A stretch of 64,000 bases of DNA, taken from positions 52,440 through 116,439 of the forward strand of contig PUQB01000544.1 in the NCBI GenBank assembly GCA_003024785.1, given 5' to 3'. The position numbers and the translations under genes are program-made. Source of the DNA: Selaginella tamariscina (taxonomy: Eukaryota > Streptophyta > Lycopodiopsida > Selaginellales > Selaginellaceae). Within the stretch, counting starts at the first letter, position 1. Every line of letters starts with the position of its first letter. Of this stretch, positions 36,261 to 48,605 are shown piece by piece. The notes under the pieces are model-generated. The model was not told the origin of the DNA and did not search any database. It saw only the letters and a program-made list of their open reading frames with translations.

Positions 36261-36900
36261 GTATATGATAATTTTAATTCATGAATATAATATGCTTGTC
36301 AAGCTTTCTTGTGTGTGTGTGTAAGAGAGAGAGAGTTCTTATTACGTAGACAATGAATCTGTATGTGTGACTTGTGTGTGTACGTGTATATATTACATAC
36401 ATGTGTATACACAAACACACATAGATAAATAGATAGATAGACACACACACATACACAGACATACAGAGACATTGTACATATGTCTACGTTATATTTCATG
36501 CATGCATACAAATATACGTAGAGGGTTTAAAACTACAAGAGTTTTTCATAACTTAATTAAACTACAGACTCATAAAACCAAGCCTAATGTCACTTAACAA
36601 CTTATCTTTTAAGTGTATATCTTAAGATTAAATGTTCTAAATTTTATTATAATTTAAAATTTGATAATTATGAAGTATATTAACAAAATCTTATTTTTAT
36701 GTAATGAAGGACATGTAAACACTGTTAATTATATTGTTATATTATTAGTACACATGCCCACAGTTGATGGGCTTAATTATTTAATAATAATTAATTAATT
36801 AATTAATCTTAATTTAAACATTTAACTTAGTTATTATTATCTTTAGCCTATCCTTAAATACATAATGATTTTATTCTTAAATTAAATTCTTAATCCACCT
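36261..36900 (+). repeat. Downstream flank repeat D, copy 4
   Basis: Nearly identical to 21076-21700, including the GA tract at 36325-36334, the CA tract and TTAATTAATTAATTAATC near 36790. Confidence 0.75.
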
Positions 36901-37626
36901 TAACCTTGTGAGTTTAATACAATAGTTAAATTGAATTTTAAATAACCATTGAATTTGATTTAAAATCACTATTAAATAAAATTTAAAATAACCATTATAT
37001 TGAATTTAAGAATGGTTGTTAAATAAAATTTAAGATAGATATTAAACTTTAAGATAGATATAAATTATACACATTTAATAAACTTATAATATAAGATAAC
37101 TTCAATTTGTTTGAAAAATTCATTAGTGTTTAATTTATTAAAGTATAGAATATTATTATATAATTTTCATTTTATATAGTTATAATTTTTAATAACATTT
37201 AAAATTGAAATATAATAAATAAATATTCATACCATATTATGAATATATATTAACTGTTATGCGATTACCTGATACCAAATTTATATTATCTAATTAAAAT
37301 ATATCTTTAAGTTTTAATGGACCACATTAGACCCATTGATCAAAAATATAAAATAATATTAGTATATAATTATATAATTGCACTTAAAAAACAAAAAAAA
37401 CTCCCGCCAGAAAGATTTATAAAACAAAACCAGTAGCAGAGGATTCCGTGCTCCACCGTAGAAACTCCTTCATGATTGCTGCATAAGTAAGTTTCTTACC
37501 TAAAGACCACCTATATTTAATATCATATACATAATATTTATATTTATCAGGTACATACATGAAATTTTAAAAAAAAAAATTATATAAATATATATTAAGC
37601 TAATTTAAAGGGAAAACTGTGATCAG

Positions 37627-37726
37627 GTTCAAACTAATGATGGTTAACTATTGAGCATGCAACACCTCGCCAAAGCAAAACCCTTACAAGAGCAGTCCTG
37701 TTTTACTACAACATGGACTCCGTCAG
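37627..37726 (+). pseudogene. Acid lipase exon A, copy 2
   Basis: Sister of 22790-22889, after GATCAG. It reads VQTNDG then a TAA stop (GGTTAACTA), followed by LLSM in frame. Asp to Asn and Tyr to stop changes show decay. It ends at CAG/GTAACA. Confidence 0.7.
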
Positions 37727-38315
37727 GTAACAAAATCGTAATGTACATACATGTATATATGTGTTGTAAGTAGGTGTACATACATGTATATATCTGTTGT
37801 AAGTAGTGTAATATACATACATATATTAATATCTATATATGTATCTCTACTTGTACACGTACACACACACAAAGTAATGTACATACATGTTTATATGTGT
37901 ACATCTGTTGTAAGTAGGTTTATTATACATATGTATATTAATATTGATTTATGTATCTCTGTTCATATGTACAGTTTAATACTAATTTAAAGTACAAAAT
38001 TATTTAGTTTGTGTTAATTTAAAGTACAAAGTTAAAATTTATATACTGCTTCGATGCTTGTAAAAATAAAGAATAAAAAACGACTGAAAATTACTGTAAC
38101 ATAATTCCAGGTTCTACCCAATGCAGAAATAAACATGTTGATTATTTACACACATAACTATGCGAAGGCTATGACATATTTATTTATTTATTTAGAAGTT
38201 TAAATCAATGTCACAAAGAATCAAAATATCAGATTGTAAATTTATTTATACTATTTAATTTTCATTAACAAGAATTTAGTTTTATACTTAAAAAATAAAC
38301 AAAATGCTTTTGAAC

Positions 38316-38557
38316 CAGGGTCACCGGGTTCGTCATTGGGAGCGCGTTTCCAAAACGGTACGCTGTGCCAAACCTTGCCGCACGGAATAGTAATGTGCCA
38401 TGGGCCATAATTATTAGCCACATATGAACTTAGTAAAATAAGTTATTTTTATTATGAAATATTTTATTTTATGGGTTTACTTCCTATTTTTTTTATGGAA
38501 TATTTTATTTTATGAGTTGTATTCCTTTCGCTCCCAACTTTTTAAGATGCCACCCTG
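38316..38557. mobile_element. 242-bp hAT-like MITE with 8-bp target duplication TTTTGAAC
   Basis: TTTTGAAC at 38308-38315 and 38558-38565 flank a 242-bp insert missing at the paralogous site 23421-23428, where TTTTGAAC runs straight into TATATAAAG. The insert begins CAGGGTCACCGGG and ends GATGCCACCCTG, so its ends share the inverted repeat CAGGGT. CAGGG ends and an 8-bp duplication are typical of the hAT superfamily. It has no open frame, so it is non-autonomous. Its GC-rich left half contrasts with the AT-rich host. Confidence 0.9.
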
Positions 38558-39139
38558 TTTTGAACTATATAAAGTGCATATGCACAGATGAAGATTTCAA
38601 ATTTGATAAGGAGGCCTCATAGCCAGAAAAGCTTTGATTATTCATATATACTATATCCTTCTAATAATAGATGGCGTTGAGAGAGAGAGAGAGAGAGTGT
38701 GTGAGTTCCCGAACTAAAAACATTAAATAAGAACGTGAGTTGAACCACACACACACACACACTTGCCTACCAGCATCATAGCAACGTTGTGGTATTCATA
38801 CACACGGACACACACATGTTGAAATGTATACCATTTTTGATAAACTCGTGTATATATAATGCTCAAAGGGATGTACCCACAAAAGTATGTATATATATAT
38901 ATATATTAATTATAGACATACTGCCGAGGCAAAAAAATAACTTTCAAAGTCTCCCTCTCTTACACGTGAGATTCAGACATTTAAAATGTAACACATAATA
39001 TTATTTGTTCTGTCCGAAGAGACATATTCTATAATTACAAATCACTGTTCCATAATTATATAAATATTTTATTACTATTAATTTATTTATAAGCACATCT
39101 GATTATACAAGTAAAACCTTTAAAGAAATTGCGACCACA

Positions 39140-39404
39140 TTGTGTAATCTGTAATGTTTGTGAGAATTGGGAAGATTTCGCAGTTGCAGATTGTGTTCCA
39201 TGTTGCAATGTCTTTGTGTTGGTTTGGAGAGAATTGTTCTTGCATCTTGGCTGGGGTATGGGGTTCCCAACGAGCTCATTGTTGCGAGGCCTTGTTTCGC
39301 GAGAGATTCATGCAGAAGCCTTCCTTAAGAGCTCAACTGCTGAGTTTATGTCTATTGTAGAAGACGGGAGTTCAGCATCCAGTGAAAGAGCACATCTTGA
39401 TTAA
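39140..39404 (-). pseudogene. PPR N-terminal remnant P3
   Basis: Minus strand: SSTIDINSAVELLRKAS-type start, NNELVGN, QPRCKNNSL and ATAKSSQFSQT blocks match the front of P4 and of the inverted P1 copy. It stops abruptly at about 39150, where GCGACCACATTGTGTAATCT (also at 25613) is joined. Only the first 90 or so codons remain, with deletions and frameshifts. Confidence 0.75.
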
Positions 39405-39589
39405 TAATTTAAAAAATTATATTAATTTAAATTAATTTTCACAGTAATAATTGTAACTATGCTTTATTATAATATATATGTTTAATTATTTTCTTAGAGT
39501 TAAATAAAAGAATTACAAATTAATTAAATATTTCTGAAAATATATTTTACCTTTTAATATTGAACTACGTGGAGTCAAATGTCATATAT

Positions 39590-40210
39590 ATATATACCAC
39601 TAATTCCCTTATTTTATATACAACTACGTGATAAAAATATATTTGAATTTAAAATGTGAAAGCTTTCTGCTGCCAGAGGTTAATTATATTTAGTCGAGTA
39701 TAATTTGGTTTGCTCTCCAGGCCAGAAATAAAACGGCGAGAGGAATCGAACCGTAACCTGGTATAACTTGTACAATCATCAACATAATTTATTAGACATA
39801 CGTATCCACGAGGATGTTCAATATATTTAGATGTATATATCATATAAATACACAATTATTCTCTATAGTGTTGTAAACGTCTGTTTGCATCAACGTGTAT
39901 GTTTTTACATATAACGTACAAAACATGTACACATCTATGTGTGTGTGTCTGTATATATATATGTATATATGTATGTATAAACATAGACAAGTAGGTCTAT
40001 GTACAAAAACACACAGCCTGCAAATACACATTTATACATAGGCATCACCTTTTGTGTTTTGTGCATTTTTTTAATTATTACAAGGATATAATAAATCACG
40101 AGCATTCTTCTCCGTATTATTATATAACTATGTATCTGTACATATGCAGATTTCAGCAAGATCAAAGACTTGTATTTATATATGCAAACTTATCAGATAT
40201 TGTAAATGTG

Positions 40211-40241
<31 letters not shown>

Positions 40242-40500
40242 AGTGAGTGAGAAGAGAGAGAGAGAAGAGATGCACATGCACAGTGTGTAGATTTATAGAT
40301 GTGAATATAAACTATTTTTTATATATAGTCAACACCGGTAAATGTGGATATATTTATTTATATAGACGTACATAGATCAACATTATATGATGGATATCCA
40401 TCTGTGCATATTACATACGCTATGTGCTTTGTATGTATACATCTTTCATCGTTGCATGATGTACCATCTTCGCCCTAGTTAATTAAGGGATGGCTAATCT
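39590..40500 (-). repeat. Upstream flank repeat U, copy 3
   Basis: Upstream of P3 in the same arrangement as 3.55-5.02 kb beside P1: AATCGAACC box at 39744-39752, CATAGACAAGTAGGTCTATG near 39981, CAAAGACTTGTATTTATATA near 40163, a GT tract at 40217-40240, and CCTAGTTAATTAAGGGATGG at 40475-40494. Confidence 0.75.
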
Positions 40501-41403
40501 ATTTACAATAATAATATAAAAATAATAATGTTGTTAATTGAATTTTATAACATCTCAACTTAATATTTTTGATACTTTTGAGTATAAAAAATTACTTAAT
40601 AATATAAAAATAATAAGTTGTAATTGAGTTTTATAACATTTCAACTTAATATTTTTTTATACTTTTGAGTATAAAAATTACTTAATAAAATGTTGTTAAT
40701 TAATTTAGATTATAAATAATTTAATGACGTGAGAATAGTTATTTCGTAACTTTTAAAGATTAAGTCATTTATAAAGTTTAAATTTATTTTAATGAGAATA
40801 AACATTAATTTTGAGTTGTTATAGATTTGTGAAAAATTTTAAATCATATTTTATAATAAGTTAAAGTTGAATATAAATAATTTTATTTTGAGTTTTATAA
40901 TATTTTACATTTTAACTTTATATATATATTATTTATTAATTTTCTATTTAATGTGAAAGGATAATAACTAATATGAATTTAAGTTAAGGATAACATAATT
41001 TAGAATTCATCCTCAAAGTAATTACTTAATTTAAATTTCCTTCTCAAAAATAATTATCTAAATTATTAAAGAAAAAACACATCTTATATTATAAAAACAT
41101 TTCATTTTAAAAAACAATTGCAAAAAATATCATAAATTAAATAGTTAGTTATTAATGTTTATATCATTAGAATGAATTTAAAATTTATAAATAAAGTATA
41201 AAAATGAACATATAATAATAATCACTCTTACACTAATAAATTACTTGTAAACTTATTTGAATATTAATAATATGTATAAATTAAGATTAAGTTATGTGAA
41301 ATATTAATAATGAAAAATATATATGTGTATACGCATAACACATGCATGTACTATTATAGGATATGGAATCTTTTAATTTTCATAATATATACAAACATGT
41401 AAG

Positions 41404-41447
<44 letters not shown>

Positions 41448-44400
41448 TATATATATATATATAATTATATATGTTTATTTATTATTTTTATTATAACGAT
41501 TAGATTTTAATTTGTAAATAATGATATACAAATATTAGAGCTTTTCTTGATACAATTGAATATACATATTCAGTTTAAAGTACGTGTATATTAATTTAAA
41601 AAAAAAATTAAATATAATTTAATTTAAGAAATATTGAGGTCATTATATAATACTTTAAATTTTAACATATATAAAAAATGACATGACAATTATAAATTTA
41701 AATCATTAATGTTCATAATTTTTAATGGTTTTTTTATATAAAAAAATTTAAAAGGTTCCATATCTTAATACACATATGTACATGTATGTGTTATGTGTAC
41801 ACATGCATATTTTTCATTATTAATATTTCACATAACTTAAATTTTGATTTATACATATTAAAATATCAAGTATATTTACAAATAATTTATCAATGTAAGA
41901 ATGATTCATTCTTATAACTTTTTAAATTTAATTTTATTTATAAATTTTAAATTCATTTTTAAAATATAACATCAATAACTAAGTTATTTTAAATTTATGA
42001 CATTTTTTAATATTATATTTTAAAATAAAGTGTTTTTGTAATAAATTAAAAATGAATATAAATAATTTGTTTTCGAATTTTATAATATTCTTTAATGTTA
42101 TATTTAACTTAATATATTGGTTGTGTTTTTTTAATATAATTTTAAGTAATTATTTTTAAGAAGGAAATTTAAATTATGTATTTCTCCACTTTAAATTCAT
42201 ATTTACTATTATCCTTCCACAATAAATAAAAAAATATAAATAATATATATCAACTTAAATGTAAAAGTATTATAAAATTCAAAATAAAACTATTTATTTT
42301 CATCTTTAATTTATTATAAAAACACTTAAATTTGAAATACGATTCAAAACCTATTATAAATTATAAAAACTCAATTTAATATTTATTCTCATTAAAATAA
42401 ATTCAAACTTTATAAATAAATAAATTTTTAAAAGCTACAAAAATAAACATATAATAATAACTATTTTAAATTATTTATAATCATATGTCAATATTAATAG
42501 TCACTTGTGAACCAAAACAAATAATATGTAATATAAAACCCACTTAAAAAATTGAAATACATTTATTTATTTCTATGTATTTATTTTTATTTTATTTTTC
42601 TAATTTTAATAATTAAATATGTACTTTATAAGACTTATAAATTTTAATTTATATTATTCTTCTTTACATTTATTATTCCATACTTAACATTTGCTCCTAT
42701 TAGAATAAAAATATTTAATTAATAATACACATTTATATAATGCACATACATGTATTTAAAATATAAAAAAGGAATAACCACGCCATGTCTAATATAAAAC
42801 AACCCAAAAAGTTATAAACTTATCGTGTAAAAAAAGGCACTATGTTTAATATAAAACAATTTTAAAAGTTATAAACAATAAAGAATTTATAAAAATATTA
42901 TAAAAAAAATGATAAATTGAAAAAGAAATGTAAATACTATAACTTGCAAAAGAATTCACATTACATAATAAATAAAAAACACAAAAGAGGAGACAAAGTA
43001 TGAAATGAAAAAAAAAAATACTTATAAATTTGATTTAATTTTAAATATAATTCAATTCAAAAATATTGAAAATCATTATATAATATTCTAAATTTTGACA
43101 AAATAACATAACAATTATAAATTTATTAATGTTCATAATTTTAAAATGATTTTAAAAAAATAAAATTAAAAGGTTAAATACACATATGTGCATGCATGTG
43201 TTATGAATACACATGTATATTTTTCATTATTAATATTTCACATAACTTAAATCTTAATTTAATATAATATTAATATTCACGTATGTTTACAAATAATTTA
43301 TCAATGTAAGAATGATTATTATGTATTTATTTTTATAACTTTTTAAATTTTACTTCATTTATAAATTTTAAATACATTTTAAAGATATAAACATCAATAA
43401 CTAAGTTATTTTGAATTTATGATGTTTTTTGCAATTGTATTTTAAAATAAAGTGTTTTTGTAATAATTAAAAATAAATATAACGAATTCATTTTTAAATT
43501 TATAATATTCTTTAATGTTATTTAATTTAATATAAATTGGTTGTGTTTTTTTCTATAATAACTTTAAGTAATTATTTTTGAGAAGGAAATTTAAATTATA
43601 TTATTTTCCACTTTAAATTCATATTTGTTATTATCCTTCCATATTAAGTAAAAAACATAAATAATATATATCAACTTAAATGTACAACTATTATAAAATT
43701 CAAAATAAAATTATTTATATTCATCTTTAACTTAAATTTAAAATATGATTCAAAACTTATCTAAATCTAAACAACTCAATTATTAATGTTTATTCTTATT
43801 AAAATAAGTTCAAACTTTATAATAAATTAATTTTTAAAAAGTTACGAAAACAAACCTACAATAATTACTATTTCAAGCTATTAAATTATTTATATTCATA
43901 TCTTAATATTAACAAAACAAAGAATATGTAATATAAAACTTACTTAAACAACTATAAATACATTTATTTATTTATAAGTACCTCATATATATCAATGTAT
44001 CTATTTTGATTTTATGTGTAGTAAAGATTTACAAGATTTATTTAAATTTTTTATGAAAGATTATTAACATTATTGATTTGAAATTATATTATATATTAAA
44101 ACTTGATAATATTTAATGGTATGTTTAAAGTATACAAATACAATACATAAAGATGTCTGTATACATTCAATGTACATGAAGAAATTTATATACAAGCTTT
44201 AAAATTTTAAATAAAAAGAAAGAAACCAAAAGTATAAAAATATTAAGTTGAGATATTATTGAAACATAAAACTTAATTACCAACATTATTATTTTTATAT
44301 TATTATTGTAGCCCATCCCTTAATTAACTAGGGCATGAAGAGTTAAACCCTGTGTTGGATTTAAACAACTAAAAAACAAAATACAAGAATATTTCATATG

Positions 44401-44645
44401 TTATCTAAGTGATGACATAGATAAGTTATCACCTCAACTCTGTAGTACATCATGATCAATCCGACAATGATCGAAGATGTAAGCACATAGCATATGTAAT
44501 ATACACAAATGCATTGGATGCCATATAATGTACATCTATATATATGAATATATCCACATTTACCAGTGCTGAAATATATAAAAGATAGTTCATATTCACA
44601 TTTATAAATCTACACACTGTGCATGTGTATTTTACATTTACATAA
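40265..44645. repeat. Large coding-free inverted repeat structure
   Basis: 40265-41365 pairs with the reverse complement of about 43180-44645; for example CCTAGTTAATTAAGGGATGG near 40475 against CCATCCCTTAATTAACTAGG near 44314. 41765-42490 is a further copy of the 43180-43900 part in direct orientation. Near the left start, 40500-40690 contains an 80-bp tandem pair around AACTTAATATTTTT. The centre has (AT)n at 41411-41470. It is AT-rich throughout, with no open frame of interest. It could be an old foldback element, but the arms run outward into flank U, so a segmental inversion fits better. Confidence 0.7.
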
Positions 44646-44690
44646 TACATACATATAACATTTACGTGTGTGTGTGTGTGCAATATACAT
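44290..44690 (+). repeat. Upstream flank repeat U, partial, inverted
   Basis: Reverse of 40265-40500 and 13180-13440: TTAACTAGGGCATGAAGAGT near 44325, ATCCACATTTACCAGTGCTG near 44552, CTACACACTGTGCATGTGTA near 44610. No PPR start follows; spacer X begins about 300 bases later. Confidence 0.65.
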
Positions 44691-44989
44691 TATATGAAGT
44701 TGAAGATCTAGTACGTAGATTTGCCACAGTTTGTTTAACCCCAATGCATTGCAGATCATGGTAAACAGCTCTTGAGGCACAGAGGTTTTCTATAACAACA
44801 TATCAAATTTCAACTACCGCTAATTTAGATTTTGCCTAAATAATGTGTTTAGAAAAACAAATATACTTAGATATTCAACCTAGCAGATGCTAGGGCATAT
44901 TTTGATTGACGTGTTTTGGATACACCTATTATAAGAGAACCACTTGGTGTTAAGATTATTACTTTTTATATATACTAATAAAATAATAA

Positions 44990-47080
44990 ATAAACCTGAA
45001 TCAGATTAAATGTATGTATATGGAATGTCATATGTAGTTTGCTTTTTACACATGTATACATTGACTTACATATGTATATATAAACATCTTACACTAACTA
45101 TCTGATATATATGTGTGTGTGTATGTGTGTCCTGTTAATATTTTTTATAATTAGGTATGTCCTAACGACATGCTTTAAGAATATGCCTTCTTAGTTACCC
45201 AAAAAACCTTTCTTAAACAGTTGAATACTGGTAAAAGTAACATTAAAAACTTTTAATGCAACTAAAAATAAAGGACATATAAATTTTAGATATACATTGC
45301 TTATATGTACTTATGAATTACTATTATATACACATATCTGTGTGTCTGTATAATCTGTATATAACCCAATATAAACTATTATATGTTTCAATATACAAAC
45401 AATACGTAGTTCTAATACACACACACACACACACACTATACAATGTTGCATGTGCACACACATATATATCATAGACCATCCAGATGAATGTATTTTATTA
45501 AAACAATGAGAAAATAAATTGTATTAAAATCATAACAATATTATACTTGTTTTAAATTGGATTTAAATTTGAATTTATATGTTTATAAGTATATATACAT
45601 GTTTAATTTAAACGCACATGCTTCAATTATATTTATTATTAAATGAAATTATAACATCACTATACTTATTATTCAAAATTCAATGTTTAACGTATACAGT
45701 GATACTGTATTAATTACTTTATGTTGTGTGTGTAAATGTATTATTATGTATAAATATTGGTATATATTTGTCAGAAATCAAAGTTCTGTATAGCTAACAA
45801 AGGTGAGCTGAACTTATTGATGTCATACATATGCGTTGCTTCTAATGTATATGTATGTTACGCATAAAAACGTATATATAATCAGCATAACCTAGTGTTA
45901 AGAAATATATATATATATATATATATATTATTCAGGTATATGCAGGAAACTATGTTTATACTTACTGTGCATGAAAGAGTAATCATATATGACACTGTAC
46001 ATACATAGTTTCTGTACTTCCTTTATTTGATTATATTGTTTGTGTTACTGCATTTCTAAATATATACTGTTTTGGATATATAATATATATTTATATATAT
46101 ATATATTTTTTCAATGTGCTTCCATTGAGATTCCTAAACGAGCACAATGTAAGTTATATATGCAATCGTCACGTTGTAAACATATTATGCATGAGTATAA
46201 TCAAATAGCTATGAGATATTACTGTACATAATGTCCAATCTATTTATTTAAGTTTTATGAATGAACACAAGTCAAATATACACTGTATATATATAAAGCT
46301 TTATTTATTATCACTTATAGTTTAGTGATACAAATTACACTATGTTTTTTTTATAAAAATATCTCTCTCTACAGAACATATGCAGACTTACGAACAAGAA
46401 TATATTACAATTATAATAGAGAATATTAAAACACTCATATTCTTAAAACTTTAATAGAGAATTCTAAATTGATACAATTCTTGTCTATTTACAATAACTG
46501 TTTAAACTTTTATAGTATAATTTGGGTCAATGTCATTAATCAAAAATTGCGAATAAACCACAAAATACTATTTAATTAAAAAAAAACACGATAGAATAAA
46601 TATTTTAATTTTATAATCAGTTTATTTGTACTTTGATAAGAATTTTAAAAGTGTACAGATGCTTGCAACGAATAACTAGAAACTAATTTTATAGTAAAGA
46701 TTGTTAATTAATCTGCAGAACATTATAAAAAATTCATGCTAAATATTATAATATGTTTTGAACATTAGACGTAACTTAATATGCCTTAAGAATAAATTAA
46801 ATGTACATGCGAGTTTTTAGAAGAACATGTATAGATAATAAAAAGAAAGGATATAAATATACATAACAGTGAATTAAGCCACTACTAATAGATATCAATA
46901 TATTAAAAAATAATTTAAAATGTTTAAAATTAATGTATGGACGTATTAATGCATATATTAATATATATATTATAATTTGTATTATGAAATATAAATCACT
47001 CGATAGAATATACTTGAAATGTGTCTCCTTGTCACATTCTCGACCAATCACGTTTGCACCTTGAGTTTTAGGGTTCTTCA
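44990..47080 (+). repeat. Spacer repeat X, copy 4
   Basis: Direct copy of 8760-10545, extended on the right by sequence that is the reverse complement of 17980-18360 (TTAGACGTAACTTAATATGC near 46766). It carries one unit of the repeat that is fourfold at 10037-10241, an (AT)n tract at 45907-45930, and TTATTGATGTCATACATATG near 45815, which reappears inverted at 63240-63275. Confidence 0.7.
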
Positions 47081-47084
47081 TATT

Positions 47085-47471
47085 ATGGCCGCTGGATCTG
47101 CCCCTGTTGCTCTGGCGCTGTTGATCTTAGGTGCTCTACTTGTGATCTTATATCCTGCACAGACTTCTTACAGGTGAAGTGTTTATACATACACATATAT
47201 ATTTATTATTTATTTTTATTTATTTATTTATTTATTTACTGCATGATTGATGCTCACTTTATCTTTCTTTCGATCGCTATGAATACTCCGGGTTTCGCCA
47301 TAGCCAATTCATGGATAAGAATAATATGGTATATGCAGCCTCTCTCTCTATATGTGTGTGTGTACTCTAATGTGAGCATTTGTGTGCAGTTTTTTTGGAG
47401 GGGTTATTGTGTTTGCAGTAATAGTTACCTTTGTTCCTGAGCCATCAATGTCTTCTATAACCAACGTTCAG
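47085..47471 (+). CDS. Two-exon N-terminal fragment with signal/anchor helix, unknown protein
   Basis: ATG at 47085 opens exon 1 (to 47173), reading MAAGSAPVALALLILGALLV, ILYPAQTSY, then AG/GTGAAG. After a 216-base intron, acceptor TGTGTGCAG (47381-47389) leads to exon 2 (47390-47471), joining in phase to give SFFGGVIVFAVIVTFVPEP and SMSSITNVQ before GTATAT. Each exon has one strongly hydrophobic helix. No family was recognised. It lies 220 bases upstream of lipase exon A (47694), so exon 1 might be the secretion signal of the lipase gene; the second helix argues for a separate membrane protein. GC content is higher than in neighbouring DNA and no stop occurs. What follows is truncated. Confidence 0.4.
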
Positions 47472-47693
47472 GTATATACAGTATATCATTGCATATTATA
47501 TATAATAAGCATGTATGCAAGAATGTATTTCCTGCAAATGCAGAACTTAATTATTAGACCCTTAACTTAGTTATTATTATTTTTAACTTAATGAATTTAT
47601 TCTTAATCTAAAATTACCTATATTTAATATCATATACATGAAATTTAAAAAATATTATATATATATATAAAAGTTAATTTAAAGGGAAAACAG

Positions 47694-47769
47694 GTTCAAA
47701 CTGATGATGGTTACACCTCGCCAAAGCAAACCCTTACAAACAAGATTTACTACAACATGGACTCCGTCA
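47694..47769 (+). pseudogene. Acid lipase exon A, copy 3 (shortened)
   Basis: After AAACAG reads VQTDDGY then a deletion (TACACCTCGCC instead of TAC..ATGCACACCTCGCC), followed by the KPLQ and TTTWTPS text out of frame. The donor is lost (GTCAAAATC in place of GTCAG/GTAAC). The lipase module is cut at about 47975, where flank U begins. Confidence 0.65.
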
Positions 47770-47974
47770 AAATCGTAATGTTACATACATGTATATATGT
47801 GTCATCTGTTGTAAGTAAGTTTTTATACATACATATATTAATATCTATATATGTCTCTGCTTGTATGTATGAGAGAGAGATAGCACGTACACACACGGAG
47901 TCCTTAATGTACATACATGTATATATGTGTACATTTGTTGCAAGTATGTGTATTATACATACATATTAGTATCT

Positions 47975-48600
47975 ATAAGAATGCTCGTGATTTTTATATA
48001 CCTTATAATAATTAAAAAAATGCACAAAACACAAAAGGTGATGCCAATGTATAAATGTGTATTTGCACGCTGTGTGTTTTTGTACATAGACCTACCTTGT
48101 CTATGTTTATATACATACATTACTATATATACAGATACACACACTTAGATGTGTATATGTTTTTGTACGTTATATGTAGACAAACATACACGTTGATGCA
48201 AACAGACGTTTACACACATTATAAAGAATAATTGTGTATTTATAAGATATATACATCTAAATATATTGAACATCCTCGTGGATACGTATGTCTTAATAAA
48301 TTACGCTGCGATGATTGGACTAGTTATACCAGGTTACGGTTCGATTCCGCTCTCGCCGTATTTCTGGCCTGGGAGCAAACCATAATTATACTCCTTAACT
48401 AAATATAATTAACCTCTGGCAGCTCACATTTTAAATTCAAATATATTTTTATCACGTAGTTGTAATATAAATATAAGGGAATTAGTGGTATTATATATAT
48501 CACATGTTGACTCCACGTAATATTAAAAGGTAAAATATATTTTCAGAAAATATTTAATTAATTTGTAATTCTTATTAATTAAACATATATTTATTATAAA
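47975..48600 (+). repeat. Upstream flank repeat U of P4
   Basis: Starts at AAGAATGCTCGTGA (47978) and runs AAAAGGTGATGCCAATGTAT, TAGACCTACCTTGTCTATG, CATCCTCGTGGATACGTATG, GGTTCGATTCCGC (48338) and AGGGAATTAGTGGTA. It is the full flank, directly before the P4 start codon. If P4 was ever expressed its promoter lies here. Confidence 0.75.
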
Positions 48601-48605
48601 GCATA

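Larger units (their letters stand above)
32055..39120 (+). repeat. Segmental duplication copy 2 (partner 16285-24150)
   Basis: Direct repeat of 16285-24150 at an offset of about 15.2-15.8 kb. It carries, in the same order, the lipase 5' block, lipase exons B-D, X spacer, ATAD3 exons, DYW remnant, flank D, lipase exon A and tail. The two copies differ by small indels, the 301-bp insert only in copy 1 and the 242-bp insert only in copy 2. The right end jumps at about 39125 to sequence matching 25613. Confidence 0.85.

Noticed and set aside
41411-41470. Long (AT)n tract as a possible replication origin or matrix attachment site
   Set aside because: Similar AT tracts occur at many places in the window. 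Nothing else supports a specific function.
48338-48348. Possible tRNA gene around GGTTCGATTCC
   Set aside because: The T-stem pairs poorly and no acceptor stem, anticodon arm or A box could be built, so it is only reported as B-box-like.
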